NCBI RefSeq assembly: GCF_023078375.1
Contig: NZ_CP095554.1
Location: forward strand, 1,178,001 to 1,242,000
Source of the DNA: Roseomonas gilardii subsp. gilardii
Lineage (GTDB): Bacteria > Pseudomonadota > Alphaproteobacteria > Acetobacterales > Acetobacteraceae
Direction: 5' to 3'
DNA: 64,000 bases
The notes beneath the pieces were generated by a model, which saw only the letters and a list, made by a program, of their open reading frames with translations, was not told the origin of the DNA and ran no database searches. Numbering within the stretch: position 1 is the first letter of the stretch; each line of letters begins with the position of its first letter. The position numbers were made by a program, and so were the translations under genes. Below, piece after piece: positions 26,219 through 35,418 of this stretch.

Positions 26219-28396
26219 GTGCCTGCTCCTTCAGCCTCGAAACACCTCCCTCTTTGCCTGGGCCTGCTCGGCCTGGCCGCCGCCGCCCCCGCCGCATGGG
26301 CGCAATCGGGCGAGGGGACCACCAGCCAGCCGCTGGTCCTGCCCACGGTCTCCGTGGAGGGGCGGGGCAGGCCGGCGGAAACCGCGCGCGGCCCGGTCGA
26401 GGGCCTGGTCGCCACGCGCAGCGCCACCGGCAGCAAGACCGACACGCCGCTGGTGGAGACGCCGCAATCCGTCTCCGTCATCACCAGCGACCAGATCGAG
26501 ATGCTGAACATCGGCTCGGTCAACGAGGCCCTGCGCTACAGCCCCGGCGCCTTCAGCAGCGGCACGGACTATCGCGGCGAGTATTTCAGCGTCCGCGGCT
26601 TCAGCGCCGATGTCTTCCTGGACGGGACGCGCGTGCCGGCGCCGGTGACGGCGCAGTCCTTCCGCATTGAGCCCTGGGGCATGGAACGGATGGAACTCCT
26701 CCGCGGCACCACCTCGGCCCTCTATGGCCAGGGCAATCTGGGCGGGCTGGTCAATGCCGTCAGCAAGACGCCCTATCCGGGCCAGGTGCGACAGATCGCC
26801 TTCCAGGCCGGCAGCTTCGGCCGCCTCCAGGGCATGTGGGATGTCGGCGGCAGCCTGACCGGCGACGACACGCTGCTCGGCCGCTTCGTCGGCCTCATCC
26901 GCGATGCCGACACGGAATTCGACGGCGGCACCGACAACCGCATCTACCTCGCCCCGTCGCTGCGCTGGCGCCCGCGGGCGGACACCACCCTGACCCTGCT
27001 CGGCAGCTATCTGCGCGACGACAACGGCGTGACCGGCCAGTGGCTGCCGCCACAGGGAACGGCGCTCTACAATCCCAACGGCACGATCCCGCGCGGCCGC
27101 ACCACGGGCGAGCCGGGCTGGGACACCTACCGCAAGAGCCAGTACAGCCTGGGCTACATGTTGGACCATCAGGCGACCGACTGGCTGACGCTGCGGCAGA
27201 ACCTCCGCTACACCTACCAGTCCCTCGACTACAACACGATCTACGCCTCCGGCCTCGTCGCCGGGCAATGGCGGCGGGCCAACCGCGTCGCCTCGATCAA
27301 CCAGCCACTCGCCGCCTCGCTGACCCTGGACAACCAGGCCGAGGCGCGCTTCGACACCGGCCCGCTGCGCCACACCGCCCTGGTCGGGCTCGACTACCGC
27401 TACCAGCGCGTCAGCAACCGCACCTGGGCGGGCGCCACCACGACGCTGGATGTCTATGACCCGTCCTACGGCACCGTGCCCACCCTGCCGCGCGGCGCCT
27501 CCAGCATCACCCTGAACAACCAGACGCAGAACCAGCTCGGCCTCTATGCCCAGGACCAGGCGCGGCTGGGCAACTGGATCCTGACCCTGACCGGCCGGCA
27601 GGACTGGGCCAGTTCCGACACGCACAACAACCTCACCGGCAGAAACACCAGCCAGGATGACAGCGCGCTCACCGGCCGCGCCGCGCTGCTCTACGCCTTC
27701 GATTTCGGCCTGTCCCCCTACATCTCCTACGCAACCTCCTTCCTGCCGGTGCTCAGCACCTATGCCCCGCAGCGTGGCGGCGGGGCCTTCAAGCCCGTCA
27801 CCGGCACGCAGTACGAGGGCGGCGTGAAGTACCAGCCGCCCGGCAGCCGCAGCCTCTTCTCGGCGGCCTATTTCGAGCTGACGCAGAAGAACGTCACGAC
27901 CACCGACCCGGTCTACGCGAACTATTCCATCCAGACCGGCGAGGCGCAGTCGCGCGGCGTGGAGCTGGAGGCCCGTGTCGCCCTCACCGACGGGCTCAGC
28001 CTGATCGGCGCCTATACGGCGCAGGAGACGGAGGTGACGCGCAGCAACACCAACAATGTCGGCCGCCGCCTGACCACCGTGCCCAACCACATGGCCTCGC
28101 TCTGGGGCGACTACAGCTATCCGGTGTCGGAGGATCTGACGCTCGGCCTCGGCGCGGGCATCCGCTACGTCGGCAACACCATGGCCAACAACACGCCCAC
28201 GGCGACCACGCCGATCTTCCACGCGCCGGGCTTCACCCTCTACGACGCCATGCTGCGCGCGGACTACAAGCAGTGGCGCATGACCGTGACGGGCACCAAC
28301 CTGGCCGACAAGGACTACTTCGCCGCCTGCTACGCCACCTCCTGCTCCTACGGCGTCGGCCGCGCCGTCTACGCCACGCTCGCCTATCGCTGGTAA
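26219..28396 (+). CDS. TonB-dependent siderophore receptor
   Basis: A 725-residue outer-membrane receptor. A signal peptide ends in APAAWAQSG. A TonB-box-like PTVSVEG is followed by a plug domain with DTPLVETPQSVSVITSDQIE, RYSPGAFSSGTDYRGEYFS and LLRGTTSALYGQGNLGGLVN. A long beta-barrel ends in the aromatic GRAVYATLAYRW. This architecture is the FhuA/FpvA-type ferric siderophore receptor. The start is a GTG at 26219; the only nearby ATG (26209) is out of frame. A Fur-like box lies just upstream, and the convergent neighbour is a Fur-box-preceded YncE-like propeller, so this looks like an iron-uptake module. The siderophore cannot be named. Confidence 0.93.
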   Translation: MPAPSASKHLPLCLGLLGLAAAAPAAWAQSGEGTTSQPLVLPTVSVEGRGRPAETARGPVEGLVATRSATGSKTDTPLVETPQSVSVITSDQIEMLNIGSVNEALRYSPGAFSSGTDYRGEYFSVRGFSADVFLDGTRVPAPVTAQSFRIEPWGMERMELLRGTTSALYGQGNLGGLVNAVSKTPYPGQVRQIAFQAGSFGRLQGMWDVGGSLTGDDTLLGRFVGLIRDADTEFDGGTDNRIYLAPSLRWRPRADTTLTLLGSYLRDDNGVTGQWLPPQGTALYNPNGTIPRGRTTGEPGWDTYRKSQYSLGYMLDHQATDWLTLRQNLRYTYQSLDYNTIYASGLVAGQWRRANRVASINQPLAASLTLDNQAEARFDTGPLRHTALVGLDYRYQRVSNRTWAGATTTLDVYDPSYGTVPTLPRGASSITLNNQTQNQLGLYAQDQARLGNWILTLTGRQDWASSDTHNNLTGRNTSQDDSALTGRAALLYAFDFGLSPYISYATSFLPVLSTYAPQRGGGAFKPVTGTQYEGGVKYQPPGSRSLFSAAYFELTQKNVTTTDPVYANYSIQTGEAQSRGVELEARVALTDGLSLIGAYTAQETEVTRSNTNNVGRRLTTVPNHMASLWGDYSYPVSEDLTLGLGAGIRYVGNTMANNTPTATTPIFHAPGFTLYDAMLRADYKQWRMTVTGTNLADKDYFAACYATSCSYGVGRAVYATLAYRW

Positions 28397-28748
28397 GGGC
28401 TGCCGGCGTTGCTCTGTCCCGGGGGAAGGCTCCGCCTTCACCCCCGGACCCCCATCCGCCAGGACGCTGCGCGCCCTGGACCCGGTTCGTTGGCACTCGC
28501 TGACACCGGATCGCGCCGGAGAGCATGGCTCTCCGGCGGCTGCGGGTGCCAACAGCGCGGACAGGGTGTTTTTCTTCTTCTCAGGAGCCCCGCCGACCCA
28601 CCTGCTCCCAGGGATCGGGTGTCAGGCTGGCCTTATCCAGCGGTGCCAACTCAGGCCCGGGGTCTGGGGACCGGCTTCGGTCCCCAGCGGAGAGGGGGAC
28701 GGGGGGAGAGGCAGCGCCTCTCCCCCGGATGCGGCGCCGAAGCCCCGA
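28397..28748. other. Intergenic region between convergent genes, filled by repeat copy 3
   Basis: About 350 bases separate the receptor and the propeller gene, which converge. No credible gene is seen. The repeat at 28421-28669 occupies most of it. The remainder contains a GAGAGGCAGCGCCTCTCC palindrome near 28700, which could terminate transcripts. Confidence 0.65.
28421..28669 (-). repeat. Dispersed intergenic palindromic repeat, copy 3 (about 250 bp)
   Basis: Homologous in inverted orientation to 19381-19627 along its full length. It contains a perfect hairpin at 28515-28537, arms GCCGGAGAGC and GCTCTCCGGC around ATG, which is the same hairpin type found at 6138 and 63861. Confidence 0.78.
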
Positions 28749-29924
28749 TCAGAGCGTGATCCGCGCCACGCTGTCCTTCTCCTTGATCTGCTTGAACGGC
28801 AGCTTGATCGAGACGAAGGCCGCGCCGGACTTCTCGTCCAGCGCCAGGCTGTTGGGATGCGGCGGCAGCGGCACGGTCTCGGTGACGCTGTGGCGGCCCG
28901 TATCGAGCACGCTGACCGAGCCGGAGCCGCGGTTGGTGACGAAAAGCCGCTGGCGCGCGGCATCGAGGCGCAGCGCCACCGGCCCTTCGCCCACCGCCGC
29001 CTCCCAGAGCAGCTTGCCGCTCTCCGGCTCCACCGCCACGACGCGGTTGCCGGGATTCTTCGACTTGAAGCCCGGGATCATCTTCTCCTTGTAGCGGGTC
29101 AGGCTCTCCATGCCCTGGTCCACCGCCAGCACGGCGCCGCTGGCGGGATCATAGGCGAGGTTCAGCGGCTGCTCCGCGCCGCCGGCCTCCACCGAATGGC
29201 GCACCTCCTGCGTCTTCCGGTCGATGGTGAAAAGCTGCCCCGCCAGGGTGGAGATGAAGAGGCGGTCCTTCGCCGGGTCCAGGGAGATGCCGGTCGCGCC
29301 GGGGCCGATGCCGGTGATGGGCTTCTCCGCCGTCAGCCCCTTCGTGCCGACGACATAGACCTGGCTGTCCTTCAGGCCGAGACCGGGCAGATACAGGCGC
29401 TCCCCGGAAGGATCGAGGAGCAGTTCCCGCAGCTTATAGGGATAATCCTCCTTGCCATCCTCGCCTTTCACCTTGCTGGCCAGGCGCAGGGTTCCGGCGA
29501 TGCGGTTCGCGCCGAGATCCACGGCGCTGACGGCGGCATCCAGGGTATGGCCGACATAGAGCCGGCCACCCGCGTCATCGAGCGCCAGCCCGAAGCCGCG
29601 CAGCGGCAACACCAGCTCCGACCGGATCGCGAGGCTGTCCGGGTCGAGGCAGAAGAGATGGCTGGCCGGCGAACCCTCCTCGAAACCACCCGCCGAAAGC
29701 ACGTACAGCGCATTCCGCGCCGGGCTGAAGGCCAGTTCGTAAAGGGCGGGCGCCACCTCGGCCTTCACGACCTTCGCCGCCGCCCGGGCGGATCGCATGG
29801 TGGCGAGGGCGAGGCCACCCGCGAGAAGCCCCAGCGCCGCGCGCCGGCGCAGCAGGACCGGGCCGGGGGCGGGCGCGGCCGTGGTCACGGTCGTGCCCGG
29901 ATACGGGCTGGCGGGCCGGTGCAT
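28749..29924 (-). CDS. YncE-like periplasmic beta-propeller protein
   Basis: A 391-residue protein with a twin-arginine-like leader (LLRRRAALGLLAGGLALAT ending SARAAA), pointing to export. The mature part is a run of roughly seven 40-50 residue blade repeats, each with a pattern such as LALDDAGGRLYVGHTLDAAV, ISLDPAKDRLFISTLAG or LRLDAARQRLFVTNRGSGSV. This is the YncE/40-residue YVTN beta-propeller family. In E. coli, yncE is iron-repressed by Fur and sits beside the TonB receptor yncD; the arrangement here is comparable. A strong Fur-like box precedes the gene. Molecular function is unknown. Confidence 0.82.
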   Translation of the reverse strand: MHRPASPYPGTTVTTAAPAPGPVLLRRRAALGLLAGGLALATMRSARAAAKVVKAEVAPALYELAFSPARNALYVLSAGGFEEGSPASHLFCLDPDSLAIRSELVLPLRGFGLALDDAGGRLYVGHTLDAAVSAVDLGANRIAGTLRLASKVKGEDGKEDYPYKLRELLLDPSGERLYLPGLGLKDSQVYVVGTKGLTAEKPITGIGPGATGISLDPAKDRLFISTLAGQLFTIDRKTQEVRHSVEAGGAEQPLNLAYDPASGAVLAVDQGMESLTRYKEKMIPGFKSKNPGNRVVAVEPESGKLLWEAAVGEGPVALRLDAARQRLFVTNRGSGSVSVLDTGRHSVTETVPLPPHPNSLALDEKSGAAFVSIKLPFKQIKEKDSVARITL

Positions 29925-30013
29925 GTGTCTCTCCTGATGCTGGGCCGGGAGCCCGGCCCCGGCGCGGGAATCGTGGCGCCCGACGGAAGGGGCGCGGGCA
30001 GGCGTCTGGAATC

Positions 30014-30034
30014 AGAATATGATTATCATTCGCA
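30014..30034 (-). promoter_or_regulatory. Fur box upstream of the yncE-like gene
   Basis: The segment contains the perfect palindrome ATGATTATCAT (30019-30029). Read on the minus strand it begins TGCGAATGATAATCAT, very close to the known alphaproteobacterial Fur consensus. It lies about 90 bases upstream of the yncE-like start in an otherwise G+C-rich 300-base spacer, so iron-dependent repression is likely. Confidence 0.7.
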
Positions 30035-30224
30035 TATACGGCCGCGGCAAGCCCATGGGCAGAGCCGCCCATATGCCACGCGCAGGGCCGGCGCCGCTTC
30101 CACGGAGGCCGCCGCCATTCCCGCCATTCTGCCAGGACCCGAGCGGCCTCCCCGCGTCGGGACAGTCCGCCGTCAACGGGCGCCGCCAGCCGCCGGACAG
30201 AGCGGTCCCGGACGGCCGCGCGCC

Positions 30225-31451
30225 TCAGGCCGCCGGGGTTTCCCCGGCCGCCGGCCGCCGCTGCCGCTCGGACTCGGTCTTCAACTGCCCGCAGGCGGCC
30301 AGGATGTCGCGCCCGCGCGGCCGGCGGATCGGCGCCGAATACCCCGCATCGCTGACGATCTCCGCGAAGCGCCGCACCACCTCGGGCTTCGAGGTCCTGT
30401 AGGCGCTGCCCGGCCAGGGATTGAACGGGATCAGGTTCACCTTGGCCGGAATGCCCTTGAGCAGCCGCACCAGCTCCCGCGCCTCGGCCTCGCTGTCGTT
30501 CACCCCGTCCAGCATCACGTATTCGAAGGTGATGCGCCGGGCGTTGGAGGCGGAGGGATAGCGCCGGCAGGCGGCCATCAGCTCGGCGATCGGATACTTG
30601 CGGTTCAGCGGCACGATCTCGTCGCGCAGCTCGTCCGTCACCGCATGCAGGCTGACGGCGAGGCCGACATTCAGCTCCCGCCCACAGCGGTCCATCATCG
30701 GCACGACGCCGGAGGTGGACAGGGTGATCCGCCGCCGCGACAGGCCGATCCCCTCATTGTCCATCACGATGGTCAGCGCCTTGGCGACGTTCTCGTAGTT
30801 GTAGAGCGGCTCGCCCATCCCCATCACGACGATGTTGCTCAGGTGGCGCGGCGTGCCGTCCTTGGGGGAGGGCCATTCGCCATAGCTGTCGCGCGCCGCC
30901 ATGAACTGGCCGACGATCTCGGCGGCGCCCAGGTTGCGCACCAGCTTCTGCGTCCCCGTGTGACAGAAGCGGCAGGACAGCGTGCAGCCGACCTGGGTGG
31001 AGATGCAGACGGCGCCGCGATCCTCCTGCCCGTCGGGGATATAGACCGTCTCCACCTGCTGCGCGTCGCGGAAGCGGAACAGCCACTTGCGCGTCCCATC
31101 CTTCGAGAGCTGCTCGGTGGCCACGTCCGGCCGCCCCACCACGAACCGCTCCGCCAGCCGCTGCTGCATCGGCTTCGCGATGGTCGGCATCTGCGCGAAG
31201 TCGCGCACGCCCTGGTGATAGATCCAGTGCCAGATCTGGCGGGCGCGGAAGGGCTTCTCGCCCATCGCCACCATCTCCGCCTCCAGCTCCGCCCGCGACA
31301 GGCCGACGAGGTCGCGCCGCCCATCCGGCAGCGTGGCCGGGGGCGGGGCGAAGATCGCCGACTTGGCGAGGATGCGCGCGGCCTCGGCCTCGGTCAGTTC
31401 GGCCGGGCTGGAAGCCGCGTCAGGACGGGTCTGGAGGGCGGCGTCGCTCAT
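30225..31451 (-). CDS. rlmN: Dual-specificity 23S rRNA/tRNA adenine-C2 methyltransferase RlmN
   Basis: A 408-residue radical-SAM enzyme that methylates C2 of A2503 in 23S rRNA and A37 in some tRNAs. The 4Fe-4S binding motif is CTLSCRFC (Cys156, Cys160, Cys163). VCISTQVG precedes it, and [17 protein letters not shown] plus [19 protein letters not shown] follow. The catalytic Cys of the C-terminal region is in [19 protein letters not shown]. The start at 31451 overlaps the stop of the upstream IalB-like gene by ATGA. A Met five codons earlier is possible but less economical. Confidence 0.94.
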   Translation of the reverse strand: MSDAALQTRPDAASSPAELTEAEAARILAKSAIFAPPPATLPDGRRDLVGLSRAELEAEMVAMGEKPFRARQIWHWIYHQGVRDFAQMPTIAKPMQQRLAERFVVGRPDVATEQLSKDGTRKWLFRFRDAQQVETVYIPDGQEDRGAVCISTQVGCTLSCRFCHTGTQKLVRNLGAAEIVGQFMAARDSYGEWPSPKDGTPRHLSNIVVMGMGEPLYNYENVAKALTIVMDNEGIGLSRRRITLSTSGVVPMMDRCGRELNVGLAVSLHAVTDELRDEIVPLNRKYPIAELMAACRRYPSASNARRITFEYVMLDGVNDSEAEARELVRLLKGIPAKVNLIPFNPWPGSAYRTSKPEVVRRFAEIVSDAGYSAPIRRPRGRDILAACGQLKTESERQRRPAAGETPAA

Positions 31452-31978
31452 CGGCGGGGGGGACATTCCTTGGAGATCGCCTCATAGGCCGCGGAGAAGC
31501 CGCTGAGGGAGAAGGTATCGGTGGTGGCGCCCTTGCCCTGCGGCCCCGGCCCCTTGATCACGAGGTCGCGCCCCGCCTTGAAGGCGGCCACGGCGGCGGA
31601 GCCTTCCTGGGCGAAGGCGTTGTTCTGCACGCCATAGAAACGCAGCTCGTTCGAGCCGACCGCGCCGGTGATCTCGGCATCGCGGTTGTTCTCGCGCCGG
31701 AAGGCATAGCCCAGCGAGGCCGCCACCTGGTCGCGCCCCTGCGGCCGCTGCGTCACCGTCAGCATGACGTTCTGCCGGCTGCCGCCGCCCTCGCTCTTCG
31801 CCGCGCGGGTGAAGGCATAGCAGACCTTGCCCCCGCTCTCCTGATGGGTCGCGGCCGTCCAGCTGCCGAAGCTGCCGAGGCGCTGCGGGCCGCTGGCGGC
31901 ACGATTCTGCGCTGAGGCCTCCGGCATCTGGGCGAAGGAGACGAGCGCGAGGGCGAGAACAGGGAGCAATCGCTTCAT
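31448..31978 (-). CDS. Invasion-associated locus B (IalB)-like periplasmic protein
   Basis: A 176-residue exported protein with signal peptide [17 protein letters not shown]...EASAQ. The mature domain starts [20 protein letters not shown] and contains [21 protein letters not shown] and a C-terminal KECPPRR. This fits the IalB fold, with two cysteines that probably form a disulphide. Most members in alphaproteobacteria have no proven role in invasion, so the name reflects family only. Its stop overlaps the rlmN start by four bases, so the pair is translationally coupled. Confidence 0.75.
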   Translation of the reverse strand: MKRLLPVLALALVSFAQMPEASAQNRAASGPQRLGSFGSWTAATHQESGGKVCYAFTRAAKSEGGGSRQNVMLTVTQRPQGRDQVAASLGYAFRRENNRDAEITGAVGSNELRFYGVQNNAFAQEGSAAVAAFKAGRDLVIKGPGPQGKGATTDTFSLSGFSAAYEAISKECPPRR

Positions 31979-32097
31979 GGCGGCGCAGATAAGGCCCCGA
32001 AGCCACCCGGTTCAACCGCGGAGATGACCGGATCAGCCATGTTCCGCCGCCGGGCCGGTCCGGAGGGCGGCCCGGAACGGCACCGCTCCCCGCCTCC

Positions 32098-32160
32098 TGG
32101 CATCTCTCCTGGCATCCCTTTTGGCATCCCTTTTGGCATCCCCCGCCGGGGCATCCCCGC
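32098..32160 (+). repeat. Short tandem repeat upstream of the methyltransferase gene
   Basis: Three to four degenerate copies of a 12-base unit GGCATCCCTTTT lie about 55-115 bases before the methyltransferase start. In frame they would encode a GIPF repeat, but the better start is downstream, so the array is probably in the leader. Confidence 0.6.
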
Positions 32161-32212
32161 TTGGCGCCCCGGCCGCATCGCCTTATCAGCCCGGGCCATG
32201 CAGGATGCGCGC

Positions 32213-33496
32213 ATGACCGGCCAGTCCCCACCCCTTCCGGACGAGCGCGACCGCCAGCTCGCCGCCCAGTACGACAGCTACCCCTATCCCGCCCGCAACC
32301 CGGCGGACGAGGCGAAGCGCCTGATCATCGGCAGCCCCTCCCACCTGCGGGAGGTGGACCACTGGATCTTCGGCGCCCGCCGCCCGGAGTCGCAGCCGCT
32401 GCGGGCGCTCATGGCCGGCGGCGGCTCGGGCGACGGCACCATCATGCTGGCCCAGCACCTCGCCCGCGCCGGCCGCCCCGGGGAGGTCGTCTGGCTCGAC
32501 CGCTCCGCCGCCGCGCGCAAGGTGGCGCAGGCCCGGGCGGAAAAGCGCGGCCTCGGCAACATCCGCTTCACCGAGGGCTCGATCCTCGATCTGCCCTCCC
32601 AGGGGCCCGACCCGCAGCTCGGCCTCTTCGACTACATCGACTGCTGTGGCGTGCTGCACCATCTGCCCGACCCGCTGCAGGGCCTGCGCAACCTCGCCGC
32701 CTCGCTCGCCCCCGGTGGTGGCATCGGCCTCATGGTCTATGCCCCGCATGGCCGCACCGGCGTCTACATGCTGCAGGACGCGCTGCGCCTCCTCACCCCA
32801 CCCGAGGAAGCCCCCGCCGCCCGGCTGGAGGTCGGCAAGCGCCTCTGGAAACAGGCGCCCGAGACCGCCTGGCTCCGCCGCAACCCCTGGATCACCGACC
32901 ACACGGAGGGCGGCGACGCCGGCCTCTACGACCTGCTGCTGAACCCGCGCGACGTGGCCTACACCGTGCCGCAGCTCGCCGCCCTGATCGGGGCCGCCGG
33001 CCTGCGCCTGCGATGCCTCGTGGAGCCCCTGCGCTACGATCCCGACCGCTACCTCCCCGATCCGAGGCTGCGCGAACGCGCCGCCCGGCTCGACCCCATC
33101 GGCCGCGCCGCCCTGGCGGAGGCGGTGGCGGGCAACATGGGCATCCACATCGCCTACTGCACCCGCGACCCGGCGCCGGAGCCCGACTGGGACAACCCCG
33201 ATTCGGTCCCCGTGCTGCGCGAGATGGACGGCGCCGCCCTGGCCCGCGCGGTGGCCCCCCAGGGCGTGCTGCCGGTGAACTTCGACGGCGTGCGCATGGC
33301 CCTGGCCCTGCCGCGCCTCGCCCCGGCCATCCTGAGCCGCGTGGACGGCCGGCGCAGCCTGGGGGAGATCGCCGATGCCGTGGCCGCGGGCGGCGCCTCG
33401 CGCGAACAGGTGGCGCGCGACCTCGCCACGCTGCGCGGAGTGATGGAGCCGCTGAACCGCCTCCTCCTCGCCGCGCCCCGCCCGGCCGGCGGGTGA
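32213..33496 (+). CDS. Class I SAM-dependent methyltransferase with C-terminal extension
   Basis: A 427-residue protein. It begins with the family hallmark QLAAQYDSYPYPARNPADEA, then the SAM-binding motif RALMAGGGSGDGTIMLAQHL, LDRSAAARKVAQARAEKRG and the post-motif FDYIDCCGVLHHLPDPLQGL. A C-terminal region of about 180 residues, with PVNFDGVRMALALPRLAPAIL and a winged-helix-like end, follows the catalytic domain. The substrate is not evident. The start at 32213 has AGGA seven bases upstream; Mets at 32198 and 32024 are alternatives, the latter running through a tandem repeat. It precedes the penicillin-binding protein gene by 48 bases. Confidence 0.8.
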   Translation: MTGQSPPLPDERDRQLAAQYDSYPYPARNPADEAKRLIIGSPSHLREVDHWIFGARRPESQPLRALMAGGGSGDGTIMLAQHLARAGRPGEVVWLDRSAAARKVAQARAEKRGLGNIRFTEGSILDLPSQGPDPQLGLFDYIDCCGVLHHLPDPLQGLRNLAASLAPGGGIGLMVYAPHGRTGVYMLQDALRLLTPPEEAPAARLEVGKRLWKQAPETAWLRRNPWITDHTEGGDAGLYDLLLNPRDVAYTVPQLAALIGAAGLRLRCLVEPLRYDPDRYLPDPRLRERAARLDPIGRAALAEAVAGNMGIHIAYCTRDPAPEPDWDNPDSVPVLREMDGAALARAVAPQGVLPVNFDGVRMALALPRLAPAILSRVDGRRSLGEIADAVAAGGASREQVARDLATLRGVMEPLNRLLLAAPRPAGG

Positions 33497-33544
33497 CGCA
33501 GCCCGCCCCGTGCATCCCGGCAGGCCCGCCCTGAGGAAGCCTCC

Positions 33545-35418
33545 TTGAGGCGAGCCCCCGATCCGGACGGGGTGCCGGCCCCACGCCCCCGCGACAGCAG
33601 GCGGGACGGCGCGAGGCGCGCCCCGCCCGCCATCCCCGCCCTCCGCGGAGCGGCCCCCCGGGCGGCGAAGCCGGGCCGGGGCGGCTGGCGCTGGCTGCGC
33701 TACGGCCTGGTGCTCTCCGTCTGGGCCACGATCGGCACCGTCCTGCTCTTCCTGGCCCTGGTCTGGGACCTCCCGGCGCCGGAAAAGGCCCTCTCCGCCA
33801 CCCGCCGCCCCTCCCTGACGCTGGAGGCCCTGGACGGCCGCGTGATCGCCACCCAGGGCGACCTCTATGGCGAGGCGCTGCGGCTGAAGGACCTGCCCCC
33901 CGCCATGCCGCAGGCCCTGATGGCCATCGAGGACCGCCGCTTCCTCGGCCATCCCGGCATCGACCCGCTGGGCCTGCTGCGCGCCGCCTGGGCCAACCTG
34001 CGCGCCGGCCATGTGGTGCAGGGCGGCTCCACCCTGACGCAGCAGCTCGCCAAGAACCTCTTCCTCAGCCCCGACCGCTCCTTCCGCCGCAAGGCGCAGG
34101 AGGTGCTGATGGCCCTCTGGCTGGAACGCCGCTTCAGCAAGGCCGAACTGCTGGAGATCTACCTGAACCGCGTCTACCTGGGCTCCGGCGTCTATGGCGT
34201 GGACGCGGCGGCGCGGGCCTATTTCGGCCTCTCCGCCCGCCGCCTGAACCTGTGGCAGGCGGCGATGCTGGCCGGCCTGCCCAAGGCCCCCTCCCGCCTC
34301 AACCCCCGCACCGATCCGGAGGCCGCCACCCGCCGCGCGAAGGAGGTGCTGCGCGCCATGGCCGAGACGGGCGCCATCGCCCCCGAACAGGCGGAGCGCG
34401 AGGCCGCGCGCATCGCCCTGCCGCCCCGCCCCGGCCGCAACGCCGGCTGGTTCGCCGACTGGGTGCAGGACGAGCTGGGCCGCCGCTTCCCGGAAAGCGC
34501 CGACCTCGTCCTGCGCACCACCCTCGACGCCCGCATCCAGGCCGTGGCGGAGAACCGCCTGAACGCCCTTCTCTCCGGCCCCGGCGCGGCGGCCGGGGTG
34601 GGCGACGGCGCGGTGCTGGTGCTGGACGCCCCCACCGGCGCCGTGCGCGCCATGGCCGGCGGCCGCTCCTACCGCACCAGCCAGTTCAACCGCGCCGTGG
34701 ACGCCCGCCGCCAGCCCGGCTCCGCCTTCAAGCCCTTCGTCGTCCTGGCGGCGCTGGAGGCGGGCATGGACATCACCTCCACCGTCTCCGACGCGCCCCT
34801 GACCCTCGGCGACTGGTCCCCCGGCAACGGCCACTGGGCCAGCCGGGGGGAGATCACGCTGGAGGACATGCTGGTCCACAGCGTCAACACCGCCGCGGTG
34901 CGCACCCTGCTCCGCGCCGGCGGGGCGAAGGCGGCCATCGCGGTGGCCCAGCGCCTGGGCCTCGCCGGGCCTTTTCCGCGCGACGCCACCGTGGCGCTTG
35001 GCACAGGGCAGGCATCCCTGCTGGAACTCGTGGCCGCCTACGCCGCTTTCGCCAATGGAGGGTTGCACGTGGAACCGTTCGGCCTCGCCGCCGCCCGCAG
35101 CGGCAACACCCTGCGCCCCCTGCCGCCCCCCGATCCGGCCCGCGTGATGACGCCGGATCAGGCCCAGGCCATCCGGCGGGCGCTGGAAAGCGTGGTGGCG
35201 CGCGGCACCGCCCGCGCCGCCGCCATCCCCGGCCGCCCGGTGGGCGGCAAGACCGGCACCACCCAGGATTGCGCGATGCCTGGTTCATCGGCTTCTCCGG
35301 CCGCACCGTGATCGGGGTCTGGCTCGGCAACGACGACGCCACGCCCATGAACGACGTCCAGGGCGGCACCCTGCCGGCCCGCCTCTTCCATGAGATCCTT
35401 GAGGAGATCCCGCGATGA
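33545..35418 (+). CDS. Class A penicillin-binding protein (PBP1A/1C type), apparent frameshift near C-terminus
   Basis: A bifunctional peptidoglycan synthase. After a basic cytoplasmic leader, one membrane helix (about 51-74) anchors it. The GT51 glycosyltransferase domain has IEDRRFLGHPGIDPLG (Glu129) and VVQGGSTLTQQLAKN. The transpeptidase domain has catalytic Ser393 in SAFK, SVN at 446-448 and KTGTT at 569. The frame then breaks after Asp575. The conserved end (RDAWFIGFSGRTVIGVWLGN to EEIPR) lies in the next frame and ends at 35418. One missing base at about 35270-35271 explains this. The start is a TTG at 33545 with AGGAAG upstream. It is translationally coupled to the next gene. Confidence 0.85.

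Noticed and set aside
26231-28552. A 773-codon minus-strand frame opposite the TonB receptor gene
   Set aside because: Antisense shadow: it contains no domain, and the receptor on the plus strand is complete with plug and barrel.
28566-31487. A 973-codon plus-strand frame opposite the YncE-like and rlmN genes
   Set aside because: It spans two unrelated, convincing minus-strand genes and the Fur-box spacer; only base composition keeps it open.
32186-35068. A 960-codon minus-strand frame opposite the methyltransferase and penicillin-binding protein genes
   Set aside because: Antisense shadow with Gly/Ala/Val/Arg-biased composition; both plus-strand genes have clear catalytic motifs.
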